A DNA stretch of 64,000 nucleotides from UBA7330 sp043554545 (GCA_043554545.1 CP121337.1:248001-312000), one strand, 5' to 3'; shown: positions 25,965 to 34,286, numbered from the stretch's first letter. Program-made: numbers and translations. The notes: a model not told the origin generated them from the letters alone.

Positions 25965-26366
25965 TTACGTGGTTTTAATGTGGTTAGACTTTTCCATTAC
26001 ACCCCCTAAGAATCCAAAGAAAGCAACGATAAACCAATAATAAGGAGCGGGCGTATCCCAAAGAGACGGGTCATAACCAATAGCTAAAATCACGCCTGTG
26101 ACCCCTAAACCTAAAAACACCAATGAGGATATAATTGCAAAAGGTTTGTTTCCGGTATACCGTGCACAATAAAAATAGATGGCCGTAAAACCAGCTAAAA
26201 AAATGGAGGTGATGTGCCAAGTAAAATAATGTAACCAGATAACAGAGTTAGGAAGGTCTGTTTCGTGAAGAGGCGGCAAGACTTGCGGTGTACCAGCCAA
26301 CTCGTGTATGGCAATCCCCAAAAGACAAAGTGCTGAGCTTATGTAGTAGAATATTTTAGACTTCAT
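25965..26366 (-). CDS. Hypothetical four-helix membrane protein
   Basis: 133 residues with four membrane segments (IFYYISSALCLLGIAIH, YFTWHITSIFLAGFTAIYFY, FAIISSLVFLGLGVTGVILAI, YYWFIVAFFGFLGGVM). His residues near the first two helices (AIHELAGTP, LHYFTWHITS) are conspicuous but no cofactor role can be claimed. Precedes the seven-helix protein with 4-bp spacing; divergent from the HxlR gene. Confidence 0.7.
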   Translation of the reverse strand: MKSKIFYYISSALCLLGIAIHELAGTPQVLPPLHETDLPNSVIWLHYFTWHITSIFLAGFTAIYFYCARYTGNKPFAIISSLVFLGLGVTGVILAIGYDPSLWDTPAPYYWFIVAFFGFLGGVMEKSNHIKTT

Positions 26367-26386
26367 TGTTTAATTTATTATTTTCA

Positions 26387-26401
26387 CTTCTAAATCAGAA
26401 G
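26387..26401. promoter_or_regulatory. Short inverted repeat before the HxlR gene
   Basis: CTTCT-AAATC-AGAAG in the divergent region between the membrane operon and the HxlR gene, with a further ACTTCTGAAATGAAAGT at about 26416-26431. Candidate operator of the HxlR protein. Confidence 0.5.
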
Positions 26402-26446
26402 CAATAATACAAATAACTTCTGAAATGAAAGTAATAAATTCAAAAA

Positions 26447-26881
26447 ATGCCTGATTTCCGTTCAAATTGTCCTTTAAGTTCAGCTCTTGATGTAATAGGA
26501 GACAAATGGACACTCTTAATTATCAGAGATATGATAGTTCATCACAAAAGCACCTTCATGGAGTTTGAGCGCTCGGACGAAAAAATCGCTGCGAGTATTT
26601 TAGCCAAACGCCTTAAATGGTTGCAAAAAGAAGGAATCACAACAAAGCAGAAGATGCCTCAAAATAAAAAAACGAATATCTATTTGCTTACGGAAAAAGG
26701 CTTGGCATTTACACCTGTTATAATGGAATTAGTTGCTTGGAGTGAATTCAGCTTAAGAGAAAGTCATTCTGAAATGACAGATTATGGAGTAGCAACTTTC
26801 ATTTTGAACAAATCAAAACAGACTGAAGACATTCAAAATAGCTATAGAGATTTTGCCAATACCTTTGATATCAATCTTTAG
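26447..26881 (+). CDS. HxlR-family transcriptional regulator
   Basis: 144 residues. Starts MPDFRSNCPLSSALDVIGDK with the family's N-terminal Cys and GDKW motif. Winged helix follows (FMEFERSDEKIAASILAKRL, GITTKQKMPQNKKTNIYLLT) and a dimer helix (FTPVIMELVAWSEF). It probably regulates the divergent membrane-protein pair in its cassette. Related to, but not a recent duplicate of, the HxlR gene at 13265. Confidence 0.87.
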   Translation: MPDFRSNCPLSSALDVIGDKWTLLIIRDMIVHHKSTFMEFERSDEKIAASILAKRLKWLQKEGITTKQKMPQNKKTNIYLLTEKGLAFTPVIMELVAWSEFSLRESHSEMTDYGVATFILNKSKQTEDIQNSYRDFANTFDINL

Positions 26882-26908
26882 GGTGTGGATTTGTCCTTTA
26901 CCAAATTA

Positions 26909-27039
26909 CCTCCAACGTTTTGTATAAGAGCAGTAGTGGACTAAAAGCTACTACCTTTCGAATAGCAAGATACTTACTTTAAATAAAAAGCGGTTCAAGA
27001 TTACTCCCAAACCGCTATTGCTTTTATACATTGTTGGCG
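26909..27039 (-). repeat. attC-like site 11 (family D)
   Basis: Left edge CCTCCAACGTTTTGTATAAG, right edge GCTTTTATACATTGTTGGCG; arms TTGTATAAGAGCAGTAG and CTATTGCTTTTATACA pair. Shares CCCAAACCGCTATTG with site 4. Confidence 0.82.
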
Positions 27040-27046
27040 TGTCGTT

Positions 27047-28558
27047 TTATTTCATTCCTGCGAACTTTATACCAGTCAAATCAGCCATGTCTTTTTTCCA
27101 AGTAGTAATATCATTTTGGTTGAATTGGTTCAAATGATTGTGGCCACATGCTCTCGCCATAACTTTCATCAATTCTGTTGAAGCAGAAAAGAAATTATAT
27201 AATTGTTGTGCAGATTTTTCTACATTCAATAATTTTCTTAATTCAGGTTTTTGAGTAGCAACTCCAGCAGGACAGTTGTTTGTATTACACATTCTTGCTG
27301 CAACACATCCAATAGACTGTAATGCGGAATTTGATAAAGCAATTCCATCTGCTCCTAATGCCATTGCTTTAATAAAATCATCAGGAACACGAATGCCACC
27401 TGTGATAATTAATGTAACATCTTTTCTGTTTACTTTATCTAAATAATGTCTTGCTCTGGCTAAAGCGGGAATCGTTGGTATGGAAATATTATTTCTAAAG
27501 ATTAATGGTGCAGCACCAGTTCCACCACCTCTTCCATCTAAAATGATATAGTCCGCACTTGCATCTAAAGCAAACTGAATATCTTCTTCTATATGGTTGG
27601 CAGATAGCTTAAATCCAATAGGTATTCCTCCGGTTACTTCACGAACCTTATCTGAAAAGTTCTTAAAATCCTCGGCTGTTATTAAATCATCAAAAGTAGG
27701 AGGGGATACTGCTGGTGTACCTTCTGATAAGTTTCTAACTTTTGCAATTTTACCAATTACTTTATTTCCAGAAAGGTGTCCGCCTGTTCCTGTTTTTGCT
27801 CCTTGCCCTCCTTTAAAGTGAAAGGCTTGCACTCTTTTTAGTTTATCCCATTCAAAACCAAACTTGGCAGATGCATATTCATAGAAATATTTTGAGTTGG
27901 CCTCTTGCTCCTCATCTAGCATACCTCCTTCACCGGAACAGATTCCTGTTCCTGCTAATTGAGCACCTTTTGCTAAAGAAACTTTAGCCTCTTCAGATAA
28001 AGCACCAAAACTCATATCAGATACAAACAAAGGGATATCTAATTTTAAAGGCTTTTTAGCATTGGGTCCAATAATTAATGCAGAATTTACTGAAATATCT
28101 TCCATCAAAGGTTTTGTTGCCATTTGGGCAGCTAATAATTGTATGTCGTTCCAACGAGGCAATTCAGGAATAGGAACTCCCATTGCACCCATTTCGCCAT
28201 GGTGTCCTGTTTTAGATAAACCATCTTTAGCCAATGCTTTGATGTAAGCCAAGGTAGGTTCTTCTTTGGTTGGCCCATCACTAGAAGCTGCTGGTGCTTC
28301 TGTAGCATCACTTTCTTCTTTTAGTTTTGCATGGGTACCATCGCAATAAGGTGCATTCTTAGAATGTTTACACATACATAAGTAGGCATCACCGGTTTCT
28401 TCGGCTACAAACTTTTTTGGAGTGATGTCTGTGGTTCTATGTGAACCATCACAGTATGGCTGATTTTTACTTAATCCGCATGCACACCAATATTGTTCTT
28501 CACCTTTTGTTAATTCTACTTTGATAGGTTTTCTATCCGCTATCTTTGGTTTGCTCAT
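27047..28558 (-). CDS. CDGSH-CDGSH-glutamate synthase-like FMN protein
   Basis: 503 residues. Two N-terminal CDGSH iron-sulfur motifs at ~residues 24-40 and 62-78 (CACGLSKNQPYCDGSH, CMCKHSKNAPYCDGTH). The rest is the FMN-binding (beta/alpha)8 domain of the large glutamate synthase family: FVSDMSFGALSEEAKVSLAK, GEGGML, GQGAKTGTGGHL, DGRGGGTGAAP, and MCNTNNCPAGVATQ with iron-sulfur cysteines. No amidotransferase domain. Related stand-alone proteins are FMN-dependent oxidoreductases of uncertain substrate. Followed upstream by a ferredoxin-like gene, a likely electron partner, 8 bp away. Confidence 0.88.
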   Translation of the reverse strand: MSKPKIADRKPIKVELTKGEEQYWCACGLSKNQPYCDGSHRTTDITPKKFVAEETGDAYLCMCKHSKNAPYCDGTHAKLKEESDATEAPAASSDGPTKEEPTLAYIKALAKDGLSKTGHHGEMGAMGVPIPELPRWNDIQLLAAQMATKPLMEDISVNSALIIGPNAKKPLKLDIPLFVSDMSFGALSEEAKVSLAKGAQLAGTGICSGEGGMLDEEQEANSKYFYEYASAKFGFEWDKLKRVQAFHFKGGQGAKTGTGGHLSGNKVIGKIAKVRNLSEGTPAVSPPTFDDLITAEDFKNFSDKVREVTGGIPIGFKLSANHIEEDIQFALDASADYIILDGRGGGTGAAPLIFRNNISIPTIPALARARHYLDKVNRKDVTLIITGGIRVPDDFIKAMALGADGIALSNSALQSIGCVAARMCNTNNCPAGVATQKPELRKLLNVEKSAQQLYNFFSASTELMKVMARACGHNHLNQFNQNDITTWKKDMADLTGIKFAGMK

Positions 28559-28566
28559 TTCTTATA

Positions 28567-28776
28567 TTATTTGTTAGTGATGTAGCTTAAAGCTCCCGAG
28601 GGACATTGAGAAATTTGATTTTTGAGTTCTTCAGTCGAAGCGTTATCAACGGCAATCCATGGAGTTGCTTTTGGATTATAAACTTTAGGTAAAGTTTTTA
28701 CACATATAGCTGCATGTTGACAAACTTTTGGTTGCCATTTTACAGTTATTTCTCCATTTGAATATTCTTTGTTCAT
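28567..28776 (-). CDS. YjdI-like divergent 4Fe-4S mono-cluster protein
   Basis: 69 residues from the ATG at 28776 (MNKEYSNGEITVKWQPKVCQ). Cysteines in KVCQHAAICVKTLPKVYN and SQCPSGAL fit the Fer4_19-type domain. In other bacteria these are found fused or next to CDGSH or acetyltransferase domains. Immediate neighbour of the CDGSH/GltS-like flavoprotein suggests a shared redox role; the Crp-type regulator upstream may control both. Confidence 0.8.
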   Translation of the reverse strand: MNKEYSNGEITVKWQPKVCQHAAICVKTLPKVYNPKATPWIAVDNASTEELKNQISQCPSGALSYITNK

Positions 28777-28847
28777 AAGCCTGAAATTAAATATCAAATT
28801 TCGAAACTTACTTTTTACTATGCATTCACATAGATGAAGAAATGGGA

Positions 28848-29384
28848 TTAATTTACTTTGGAAATTTTATTGCGGATTGTACTTAAGGTTTGAGGAGCAA
28901 TCCCTAGATAAGATGCAATCATTTTTTGAGGTATACGATTAGGTAGTTCAGGATAAGTTTCTAAAAAATATTGATATCGGTCAATTGCAGGGGAACCCAT
29001 GAGCATAAGAACTCGTCTTTGTAATCTTCCAATTCGTCTGGAAAGCATTTGATTGAACATCACTATTTGCTCCTTAGATAATTCATTTTCCAATTGTTCC
29101 TTATTGAAAAGAATAACCTGAGAATCTTCTAAACAATCAATATATAATCGTGCAGGCTGATTATATTCCATAGCCTCTATATCTCCTATGATATAGCCTT
29201 CAGAAGCGAACATATAAATATGCATTGTGCCTTTGCTGTCAACTAAGTAACTTTTGAGAAGCCCTCTTTTTACATATACAGCCGGAGAATTGGTAGCGAG
29301 AGTTTTTTGTACGATATCTCCCTTTTTAAAACTCTTTATTTTAGAGCTAAGATTTGTGTTAAGTATGTCCTCTATAGTTTTCAT
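28848..29384 (-). CDS. Crp/Fnr-family transcriptional regulator
   Basis: 178 residues from the ATG at 29384 (MKTIEDILNTNL); the longer frame to 29435 runs into the recombination site. cNMP-binding-like barrel (SFKKGDIVQKTLATNSPAVY, VKRGLLKSYLVDSKGTMHIY), then winged helix (IPQKMIASYLGIAPQTLSTI). First gene of the cassette carrying the ferredoxin-like and CDGSH flavoprotein genes, the likely targets. Confidence 0.87.
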   Translation of the reverse strand: MKTIEDILNTNLSSKIKSFKKGDIVQKTLATNSPAVYVKRGLLKSYLVDSKGTMHIYMFASEGYIIGDIEAMEYNQPARLYIDCLEDSQVILFNKEQLENELSKEQIVMFNQMLSRRIGRLQRRVLMLMGSPAIDRYQYFLETYPELPNRIPQKMIASYLGIAPQTLSTIRNKISKVN

Positions 29385-29399
29385 TAGTTCTGTAATGCC

Positions 29400-29517
29400 C
29401 GCCAACGTCCAGATATGGCACGTGCCTCTGAACATTTTATATTTCTACTAAAGTATCGGTTTTGCATTTCAGATTCAAGTAACCTAGTAGAGGCATGTGC
29501 TATATCGTTTGTTAGCA
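29400..29517 (-). repeat. attC-like site 12 (family B)
   Basis: Left edge CCAACGTCCAGATATGGCAC, right edge GTGCTATATCGTTTGTTAGC; arms GATATGGCACGTGCCTCT and AGAGGCATGTGCTATATC pair almost perfectly. Interior shared with the sites at 15387 and 37537. Confidence 0.86.
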
Positions 29518-29520
29518 TCT

Positions 29521-30606
29521 TTACTTAAAGTCAAGATGTTGAGCATCTAGTTTATCTAGGATTCTTTGATCTGAAAAGCCTGATTTATTGGTTAGAAGAT
29601 AAGTAGCTATGCCTTTTTCAGGATATATCCTCATTTCCAGATAGTAGCCGCCTCCACCACCAGCGTGGTGTACATATTTGATGCCATCCAAAGAACCACT
29701 AAACCACCCTAATGTGTGTCCAGAAGCCTTACCGTTCGACAGTAATTGTTCTTGAAACATCGTATGCTTCATATCTTTTGAAAGAATTGTGCTTTCTGGG
29801 TTTAGTAATTCCTGCAGAAAAACGGTCAAACCATTTGCACTTGATAATAGCCCTCCATAAGCAGATCCATTTAAGTTGATTTTCTTAAAAGGAATGAATC
29901 CATCGGTTTTAGGCTCTGTGAACTTCTTTTTATCCATTAAGAAATCAAGTATTAAACCTTGAATCCCACTGCGGTGGTAACCCGTTACCACATTGTTTTC
30001 CTTCCACTGAAACCCCATTTCATCGTTGTTCAAGATATTTTGTATGACATACTCTTGATAGGATAGTCCCGAAACTTTGGAGATTATATCTCCAAGAAGA
30101 ATAAAATTGAGATTTGAATATGCTGCTTTTGAACCAACTTCCGATTTGACTTTGGCTTTTTGAGTTAGAACTTTTTTATTGAATTCGTCAAAGTCAAATT
30201 TGTCATCGTTTTCAGCCAAATGAATCCAACGAATGGGAAATGGATTGTTTATGCCAGACTGGTGAGTCAATAAGTGACGGATGGTGATCTCTCCAAGAAA
30301 TTCGTACTGAGGTAGATATTTGATAGCTGGATCATTCAGACTAATCTCTCCACTTTCTACCAATTGCATGATGCCAATTGCGGTGAAAGTCTTCGTAATA
30401 CTAAACAGGGCAAACTGCGAGTGTTTATCAATAGCCTGATCGCTAGTGATACTGAGATTCCCTTTTTTATAGGTGCATAAAACCGAATCTTGAGACACTG
30501 CACCATAGTATATGGCTGGAGCATCTAATTCATCAAAACCGTTCGCTGAAGTATTGCATGAAGTTGTTAGAATTGTCATGAGCATGAATAGAGTTATAGT
30601 TTTCAT
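29521..30606 (-). CDS. Serine hydrolase of the class C beta-lactamase/DD-peptidase fold, lipoprotein
   Basis: 361 residues from the ATG at 30606 (MKTITLFMLMTILTTSCN, lipobox LTTSC). Catalytic Ser-x-x-Lys in FALFSITKTF, Tyr-x-Asn in KAAYSNLNF, and a late HHAGGGGGY block replacing the KTG box. Proteins of this COG1680 type are esterases, D-amino-acid peptidases or cell-wall-related enzymes; antibiotic hydrolysis is not implied. Paired with a Crp-type regulator in one cassette. Confidence 0.87.
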   Translation of the reverse strand: MKTITLFMLMTILTTSCNTSANGFDELDAPAIYYGAVSQDSVLCTYKKGNLSITSDQAIDKHSQFALFSITKTFTAIGIMQLVESGEISLNDPAIKYLPQYEFLGEITIRHLLTHQSGINNPFPIRWIHLAENDDKFDFDEFNKKVLTQKAKVKSEVGSKAAYSNLNFILLGDIISKVSGLSYQEYVIQNILNNDEMGFQWKENNVVTGYHRSGIQGLILDFLMDKKKFTEPKTDGFIPFKKINLNGSAYGGLLSSANGLTVFLQELLNPESTILSKDMKHTMFQEQLLSNGKASGHTLGWFSGSLDGIKYVHHAGGGGGYYLEMRIYPEKGIATYLLTNKSGFSDQRILDKLDAQHLDFK

Positions 30607-30667
30607 TTCTTTTTTCTTCAAAAGAAATATTCCGTTCACTTCTTTCCATTAACAAATGATAAAATGC

Positions 30668-31240
30668 TCAGGAATCCTTTCTTAATCTGCTCAGCGACAC
30701 ATTGGTTATTCCTAAATAGGTTGCGATCATACTATGTGGAACAAGATTCTCTAGCATTTCATAGTCTTTTCTGAATTGTTGAAGTCTGTCTTTTCCTGTC
30801 CAAGAGATCAGCCTGATTTCCTTATTGATCTTTTGAAAGAGCTCATTTCTAAGAATAGAATTGGCAAATTCTCTGATTTCAAGATTCACTTCGATCAGAG
30901 TTTCAAATTCACTAGCATCAATTTCTGCCAAGGTGCATTCTGTAATAGCTTCTAAATTGATCAAAGACAGTGAATTACTGGTACGAGTTACATGAGGACT
31001 TAATACGCTGGACTTTTCAAAGAATAAGAGTGTTACCTGCTCACCATTTTGGTTCATAAGACAGCTTCGAACTATTCCGTCTAAAAGGAAGTACTCGCTG
31101 TTGTTTCTTTTACCTTTTTCAACAATAAGGGAGCTCTCAGACACCTTTCTTTCCTTGCAAATGTCAATTATCTCATTTCTTGATTTTAAGCTTAGGTTTG
31201 GATTATGATGGTCAATGACCTTGTTAATTCTTTCTTTCAT
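30668..31240 (-). CDS. Crp/Fnr-family transcriptional regulator
   Basis: 190 residues. Similar in layout and sequence to the regulator at 8416 (EKGKRNNSEYFLLDGIVRSC vs DRGKKNNKEYFVYEGVCRSF; VLSPHVTRT vs VLSPNKTRT). Winged helix HSMIATYLGITNVSLSRLRK. Located 61 bp upstream of the serine-hydrolase gene and likely its regulator. Two related regulators, each tied to a different envelope enzyme in a separate cassette, suggests a recurring regulator-effector unit. Confidence 0.87.
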   Translation of the reverse strand: MKERINKVIDHHNPNLSLKSRNEIIDICKERKVSESSLIVEKGKRNNSEYFLLDGIVRSCLMNQNGEQVTLLFFEKSSVLSPHVTRTSNSLSLINLEAITECTLAEIDASEFETLIEVNLEIREFANSILRNELFQKINKEIRLISWTGKDRLQQFRKDYEMLENLVPHSMIATYLGITNVSLSRLRKDS

Positions 31241-31255
31241 AATGCAGGTCTATTG

Positions 31256-31450
31256 ATGCTAACGGTTAGTATATGGCAAGTAGGGCAGTAGAAAGCGATA
31301 GACTTTCAAGTTTGCACTGAGCCAAAGCGTTGTATTTTGTTTTTAATTTATTCATCCTTAAAAGCCAAATCTACGATTTGGCGGTGTTTCAAATAGCACT
31401 GAACTTTCATAAACAACCGAACGCCCTATTTGCTATATACCGTGTTGTAC
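31256..31450 (-). repeat. attC-like site 13 (singleton)
   Basis: Left edge GATGCTAACGGTTAGTATATG, right edge TTGCTATATACCGTGTTGTAC; arms TAGTATATGGCAAGTAGGGC and GCCCTATTTGCTATATACC pair. Confidence 0.82.
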
Positions 31451-31460
31451 AACGTATTTT

Positions 31461-32318
31461 CTATTTGACTAATTCATCGAGAAAACTAAATTTCTCACCG
31501 TAATACGGATGTGTAGGTATGAACCTTTCTTTCTCAAATTTCCCCCTTTTTTCCTTAGGAAGTCGTTGTTCATTGATTAGTTTCCATAAATTCATTCTTA
31601 TTTCATCTGAAAAAGGTCTTGCATAAAATATCATTGAATTACTTTGGCAGCCAACATAGGCGTTTGATGCATAAGAATCCTGAATTGTTCCTGAATAGCT
31701 ATTGAACTTATATTTAGATTTATCTATGGCAACAAGTAATTCACAAGAACTTATGGGAATAAAAAAAGGACCATATCCATTCTCGTTTTGAGCTATAGTT
31801 AAAATGGATGGATTATCACTCGTAATGAGCTTGAATCCGCGGAAGTTTATAATTCTACATTCCCACGGAAAGTTGTGTACGTGTTGAGGGTCTTCTAGAA
31901 TATCTTGACCAGGGGCTAGTTTTAGTATTTTTTGACTGATAAAATCGTAGACCGCATTCTGTATAGATTCAAATCGAGGGAAATGACTATCAACCATTTC
32001 AATTCCTGTATTTCTAAAATGATACATTATAATTTGCAGAAAGGCTAAAAAGTCTTCATACTTCGCCCGTCTTTGATTGTCGATAACAGTATTCCAATCT
32101 GATTCATACTTTTGAAATGATTTTTCAGACTCTTCAGTATTTTCTTTACGATAGAACCATTTCTTTGCACCTTGTGTATCAATAGGTACCTTTTTACGAA
32201 TAGTTCCATTGTCAAAATAGAACATTGACTTTCCCCTTTCCTTTACTGCAATATCAAACCTAAATTGATTCAAATAGACAAATGGGAGATAGTGTTGAGT
32301 TTTAATTTCTTTTGCCAT
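31461..32318 (-). CDS. DUF4238-domain protein
   Basis: 285 residues. Opening TQHYLPFVYLNQFRFD and the central FKLITSDNPSILTI match the hallmark H-x-(V/L)P-x-x-Y-L and TSD(N/H)P blocks of DUF4238. Function is unknown; DUF4238 genes are common in accessory islands. It is soluble, with no signal peptide. Single-gene cassette. A second member of the family is cargo at 35692. Confidence 0.82.
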   Translation of the reverse strand: MAKEIKTQHYLPFVYLNQFRFDIAVKERGKSMFYFDNGTIRKKVPIDTQGAKKWFYRKENTEESEKSFQKYESDWNTVIDNQRRAKYEDFLAFLQIIMYHFRNTGIEMVDSHFPRFESIQNAVYDFISQKILKLAPGQDILEDPQHVHNFPWECRIINFRGFKLITSDNPSILTIAQNENGYGPFFIPISSCELLVAIDKSKYKFNSYSGTIQDSYASNAYVGCQSNSMIFYARPFSDEIRMNLWKLINEQRLPKEKRGKFEKERFIPTHPYYGEKFSFLDELVK

Positions 32319-32346
32319 TGTCTACTCTGCGAGCATTAGATATGTT

Positions 32347-32577
32347 GTACAACGCCCGTGTATGGCGCGTGTGCCTACACTGGCTAAACGCTCTAAAATA
32401 GTGAATCTGCCGGTGTTGGCAAAGAATCCAAGAGGCACTGCATCCTGAAGATTAAAAAATTCCTGCACTCCGCAAATCAATAGAAAGCTGTACTGCTCCC
32501 AGCGGCAGATTAACGGTGGAGCTCCACAGACAATGGCTAGAAGCACTTAGCACATGCGGTCATACACAATGTTACCT
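32347..32577 (-). repeat. attC-like site 14 (singleton, part-similar to family A)
   Basis: Left edge GTACAACGCCCGTGTATGGC, right edge CATACACAATGTTACC; arms GTGTATGGCGCGTGTGC and GCACATGCGGTCATACAC pair. The downstream antitoxin's stop codon lies in the right edge. Confidence 0.8.
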
Positions 32578-32736
32578 GCCGGATCTCTCCTGTTTCTTAT
32601 ATTTTTCAGCTCCTTTTCGGAAGTATTCTTTTTCTTCTTCAAATGTCATCCCTTCAATATCCTTATCAATTTTGTCACGGATATCCCTCATCATCTTGAC
32701 TGCATCAAATTTCTTTTTTGTCTTAACTGTCTTCAT
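32572..32736 (-). CDS. Small antitoxin downstream of PIN toxin
   Basis: 54 residues: starts MKTVKTKKKFDAVKMMRDIR and ends FRKGAEKYKKQERSGR. Helical and charged, with IDKDIEGMTFEEEKEY in the middle, typical of antitoxins of DUF-type PIN systems. Overlaps the toxin's 3' end by 14 bp. The order is toxin first, antitoxin second, the reverse of the usual. Its stop codon TAA is part of the recombination-site core. Confidence 0.72.
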   Translation of the reverse strand: MKTVKTKKKFDAVKMMRDIRDKIDKDIEGMTFEEEKEYFRKGAEKYKKQERSGR

Positions 32737-33187
32737 AAGTCAATAGCTCTCTAGGTGTTCTAATTTCAATCGTTCGATAACCATTTTGAAGATTAACTCC
32801 GTTGTAGAGGTGTATCTTATCAAGGTTAACGATATGTTTAAAGTTCCAGCTCGTTAAAATATCAATTTCGTTTACCGAAGCTGTTGCAATATGTCTACAG
32901 TCTGTGAGACTGGTTTTCCCTACGATGTTCGCCTCCAAATATCTGTTAGCGAGAATTCTTGCCTCTTCGTTATAGTCAGCAATTATTTTTTGCTTGTCAG
33001 GAATGATAGAGAGGAAATGCTTCACCACATCAGGAGCGTTTACCAGTTCAGTTTGTAATAATTCCGAAATGGCTATTATGAATCTGCCTTCGGTCACTGA
33101 TTCAAAAAATAGTTTAGTCCAGAGTTCAAACTCCTCGTCGAAGTAGCCACCTACTACCGATGTGTCGATATAAACCTTCCGAATCAT
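32723..33187 (-). CDS. PIN-domain protein, toxin candidate
   Basis: 154 residues. The opening VYIDTSVVGGYFDEEFE carries the first PIN Asp; later acidic residues lie in LTDCRHIATA and NEIDILTSWNF. Family resembles the Bacteroidota/Cyanobacteria 'type II toxin-antitoxin system VapC' proteins with the small antitoxin downstream. Likely RNase neutralised by the 54-residue protein next to it. Confidence 0.82.
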   Translation of the reverse strand: MIRKVYIDTSVVGGYFDEEFELWTKLFFESVTEGRFIIAISELLQTELVNAPDVVKHFLSIIPDKQKIIADYNEEARILANRYLEANIVGKTSLTDCRHIATASVNEIDILTSWNFKHIVNLDKIHLYNGVNLQNGYRTIEIRTPRELLTYEDS

Positions 33188-33237
33188 TGCCTAAAGCTCG
33201 TCAATTGTGGATTCCTATGCAAAGAACTTATCTAGCA

Positions 33238-33497
33238 GGTAACGCTCAGCTATGGCGCTGTGGCCTCCGAGCTTTTTTAATACCGATAAAAGTAGCTTAT
33301 CTGCCGGTGCATTCAAACCTGCCCGAATGAATTCATTCAGGCGGGGTATCAAACTGGTACTGCGCCAACACAGATAAAAAACTCCCACGAGCAGAAAGAG
33401 GTAGAAAGCACATCAGTTTCTTGGCGGCTGATAGGCGGGATGTTTAGCAGACACTTGGCAGGTGACTAAGTAAGGCCATGCGTCCATATCGTTAGTT
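33238..33497 (-). repeat. attC-like site 15 (longest)
   Basis: 260 bp. Left edge GGTAACGCTCAGCTATGGCG, right edge CGTCCATATCGTTAGTT; outer arms AGCTATGGCGCTGTGGCC and GGCCATGCGTCCATATCG pair with mismatches. Contains a further inner inverted repeat (CAAACCTGCCCGAATGAATT / AATTCATTCAGGCGGG-type). Confidence 0.75.
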
Positions 33498-33511
33498 GTG
33501 AGGCGTTTAAG

Positions 33512-33805
33512 TTAAGCCGTTGGAACATTCAGGTTGCCTCCTACAGCTCTTAACACTTTAAGAATTGTATCAAATTGCGGCTTTGATCCTTGCGATAGTG
33601 CCTTATAAAGGCTGGGTCTGCTTAGTCCCGTTTCCTCTGCAATTTTTGACATTCCTCTAGCCTTGGCTACATGGCCAAGAGCTGTTTTAATATCTTCAGC
33701 ATCACCCTCTTCAAGCACTATGTTTAAATACTCTGCGACCATTACGTCATCGTCTAGATATTCAGCAATGTCGAATTTTGTAATCTCTTTAGTTACCATC
33801 TTCAA
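33512..33805 (-). CDS. Addiction-module antidote, HTH (HigA-like)
   Basis: 97 residues. FDIAEYLDDDVMVAEYLNIV, then an HTH (MSKIAEETGLSRPSLYKALS) and KPQFDTILKVLRAVGGNL, the pattern of 'probable addiction module antidote' proteins. Binds the toxin and represses the operon. Downstream of the toxin gene with a 17-bp overlap, so the order is toxin-antitoxin as usual for Hig-type systems. Confidence 0.88.
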   Translation of the reverse strand: MKMVTKEITKFDIAEYLDDDVMVAEYLNIVLEEGDAEDIKTALGHVAKARGMSKIAEETGLSRPSLYKALSQGSKPQFDTILKVLRAVGGNLNVPTA

Positions 33806-34106
33806 GTTCGTCTTTATAGTTCAACCATAAATCTTTGGCTTTATCTATGTCCTTCTGTTGTGACGATTTTGTTCCGCCGTTAAGAAGTAGCACAACTCTG
33901 CCGTTGTATTCTTTTAGATAGACTCGGTATCCTTTGGCATAATGAATTCTCAGTTCACTAATTCCTTGTCCGACAGGTTCACAATCTCCAAAATTTCCTT
34001 GTTTCTCAATTCTCTGGATTCTGAAAAGGATTTTGGCTTTTGCTCGCTGGTCTTTAAGTTTTCTTAGCCACTTATCAAATACGTCAGTCTTCTCTACAGA
34101 ATACAT
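33789..34106 (-). CDS. RelE/HigB-like addiction-module toxin
   Basis: 105 residues. VFDKWLRKLKDQRAKAKILF, GISELRIHYAKGYRVYLKEY, VVLLLNGGTKSSQQKDIDKA are the conserved blocks of the 'addiction module killer' family of RelE-fold mRNA interferases. First gene of a two-gene cassette with its HTH antitoxin. Confidence 0.9.
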   Translation of the reverse strand: MYSVEKTDVFDKWLRKLKDQRAKAKILFRIQRIEKQGNFGDCEPVGQGISELRIHYAKGYRVYLKEYNGRVVLLLNGGTKSSQQKDIDKAKDLWLNYKDELEDGN

Positions 34107-34175
34107 ACGACAAATGTATTCACTTGGATACAGTTATGCAATAAATAGTTGGAATTTGCGACTAGCAGATATGAC

Positions 34176-34286
34176 TCACAACGGTTGCGGCTAAATGCCG
34201 CAGTTTCCTTGCGACTAAAATAAGTCAAAGCTCAGAAGTTTCCTAACTCACTGAGTCTAAACTGTGGCATTTAGGTGGTGTTAGCA
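34176..34286 (-). repeat. attC-like site 16 (singleton)
   Basis: Left edge TCACAACGGTTGCGGCTAAAT, right edge ATTTAGGTGGTGTTAGCA; arms GGCTAAATGCCGCAGT and ACTGTGGCATTTAGGT pair. Confidence 0.82.

Noticed and set aside
29521..30606. Antibiotic-resistance beta-lactamase
   Set aside because: It has the SxxK and YxN motifs but lacks a KTG box and belongs to the broad COG1680 serine-hydrolase group; resistance cannot be claimed.
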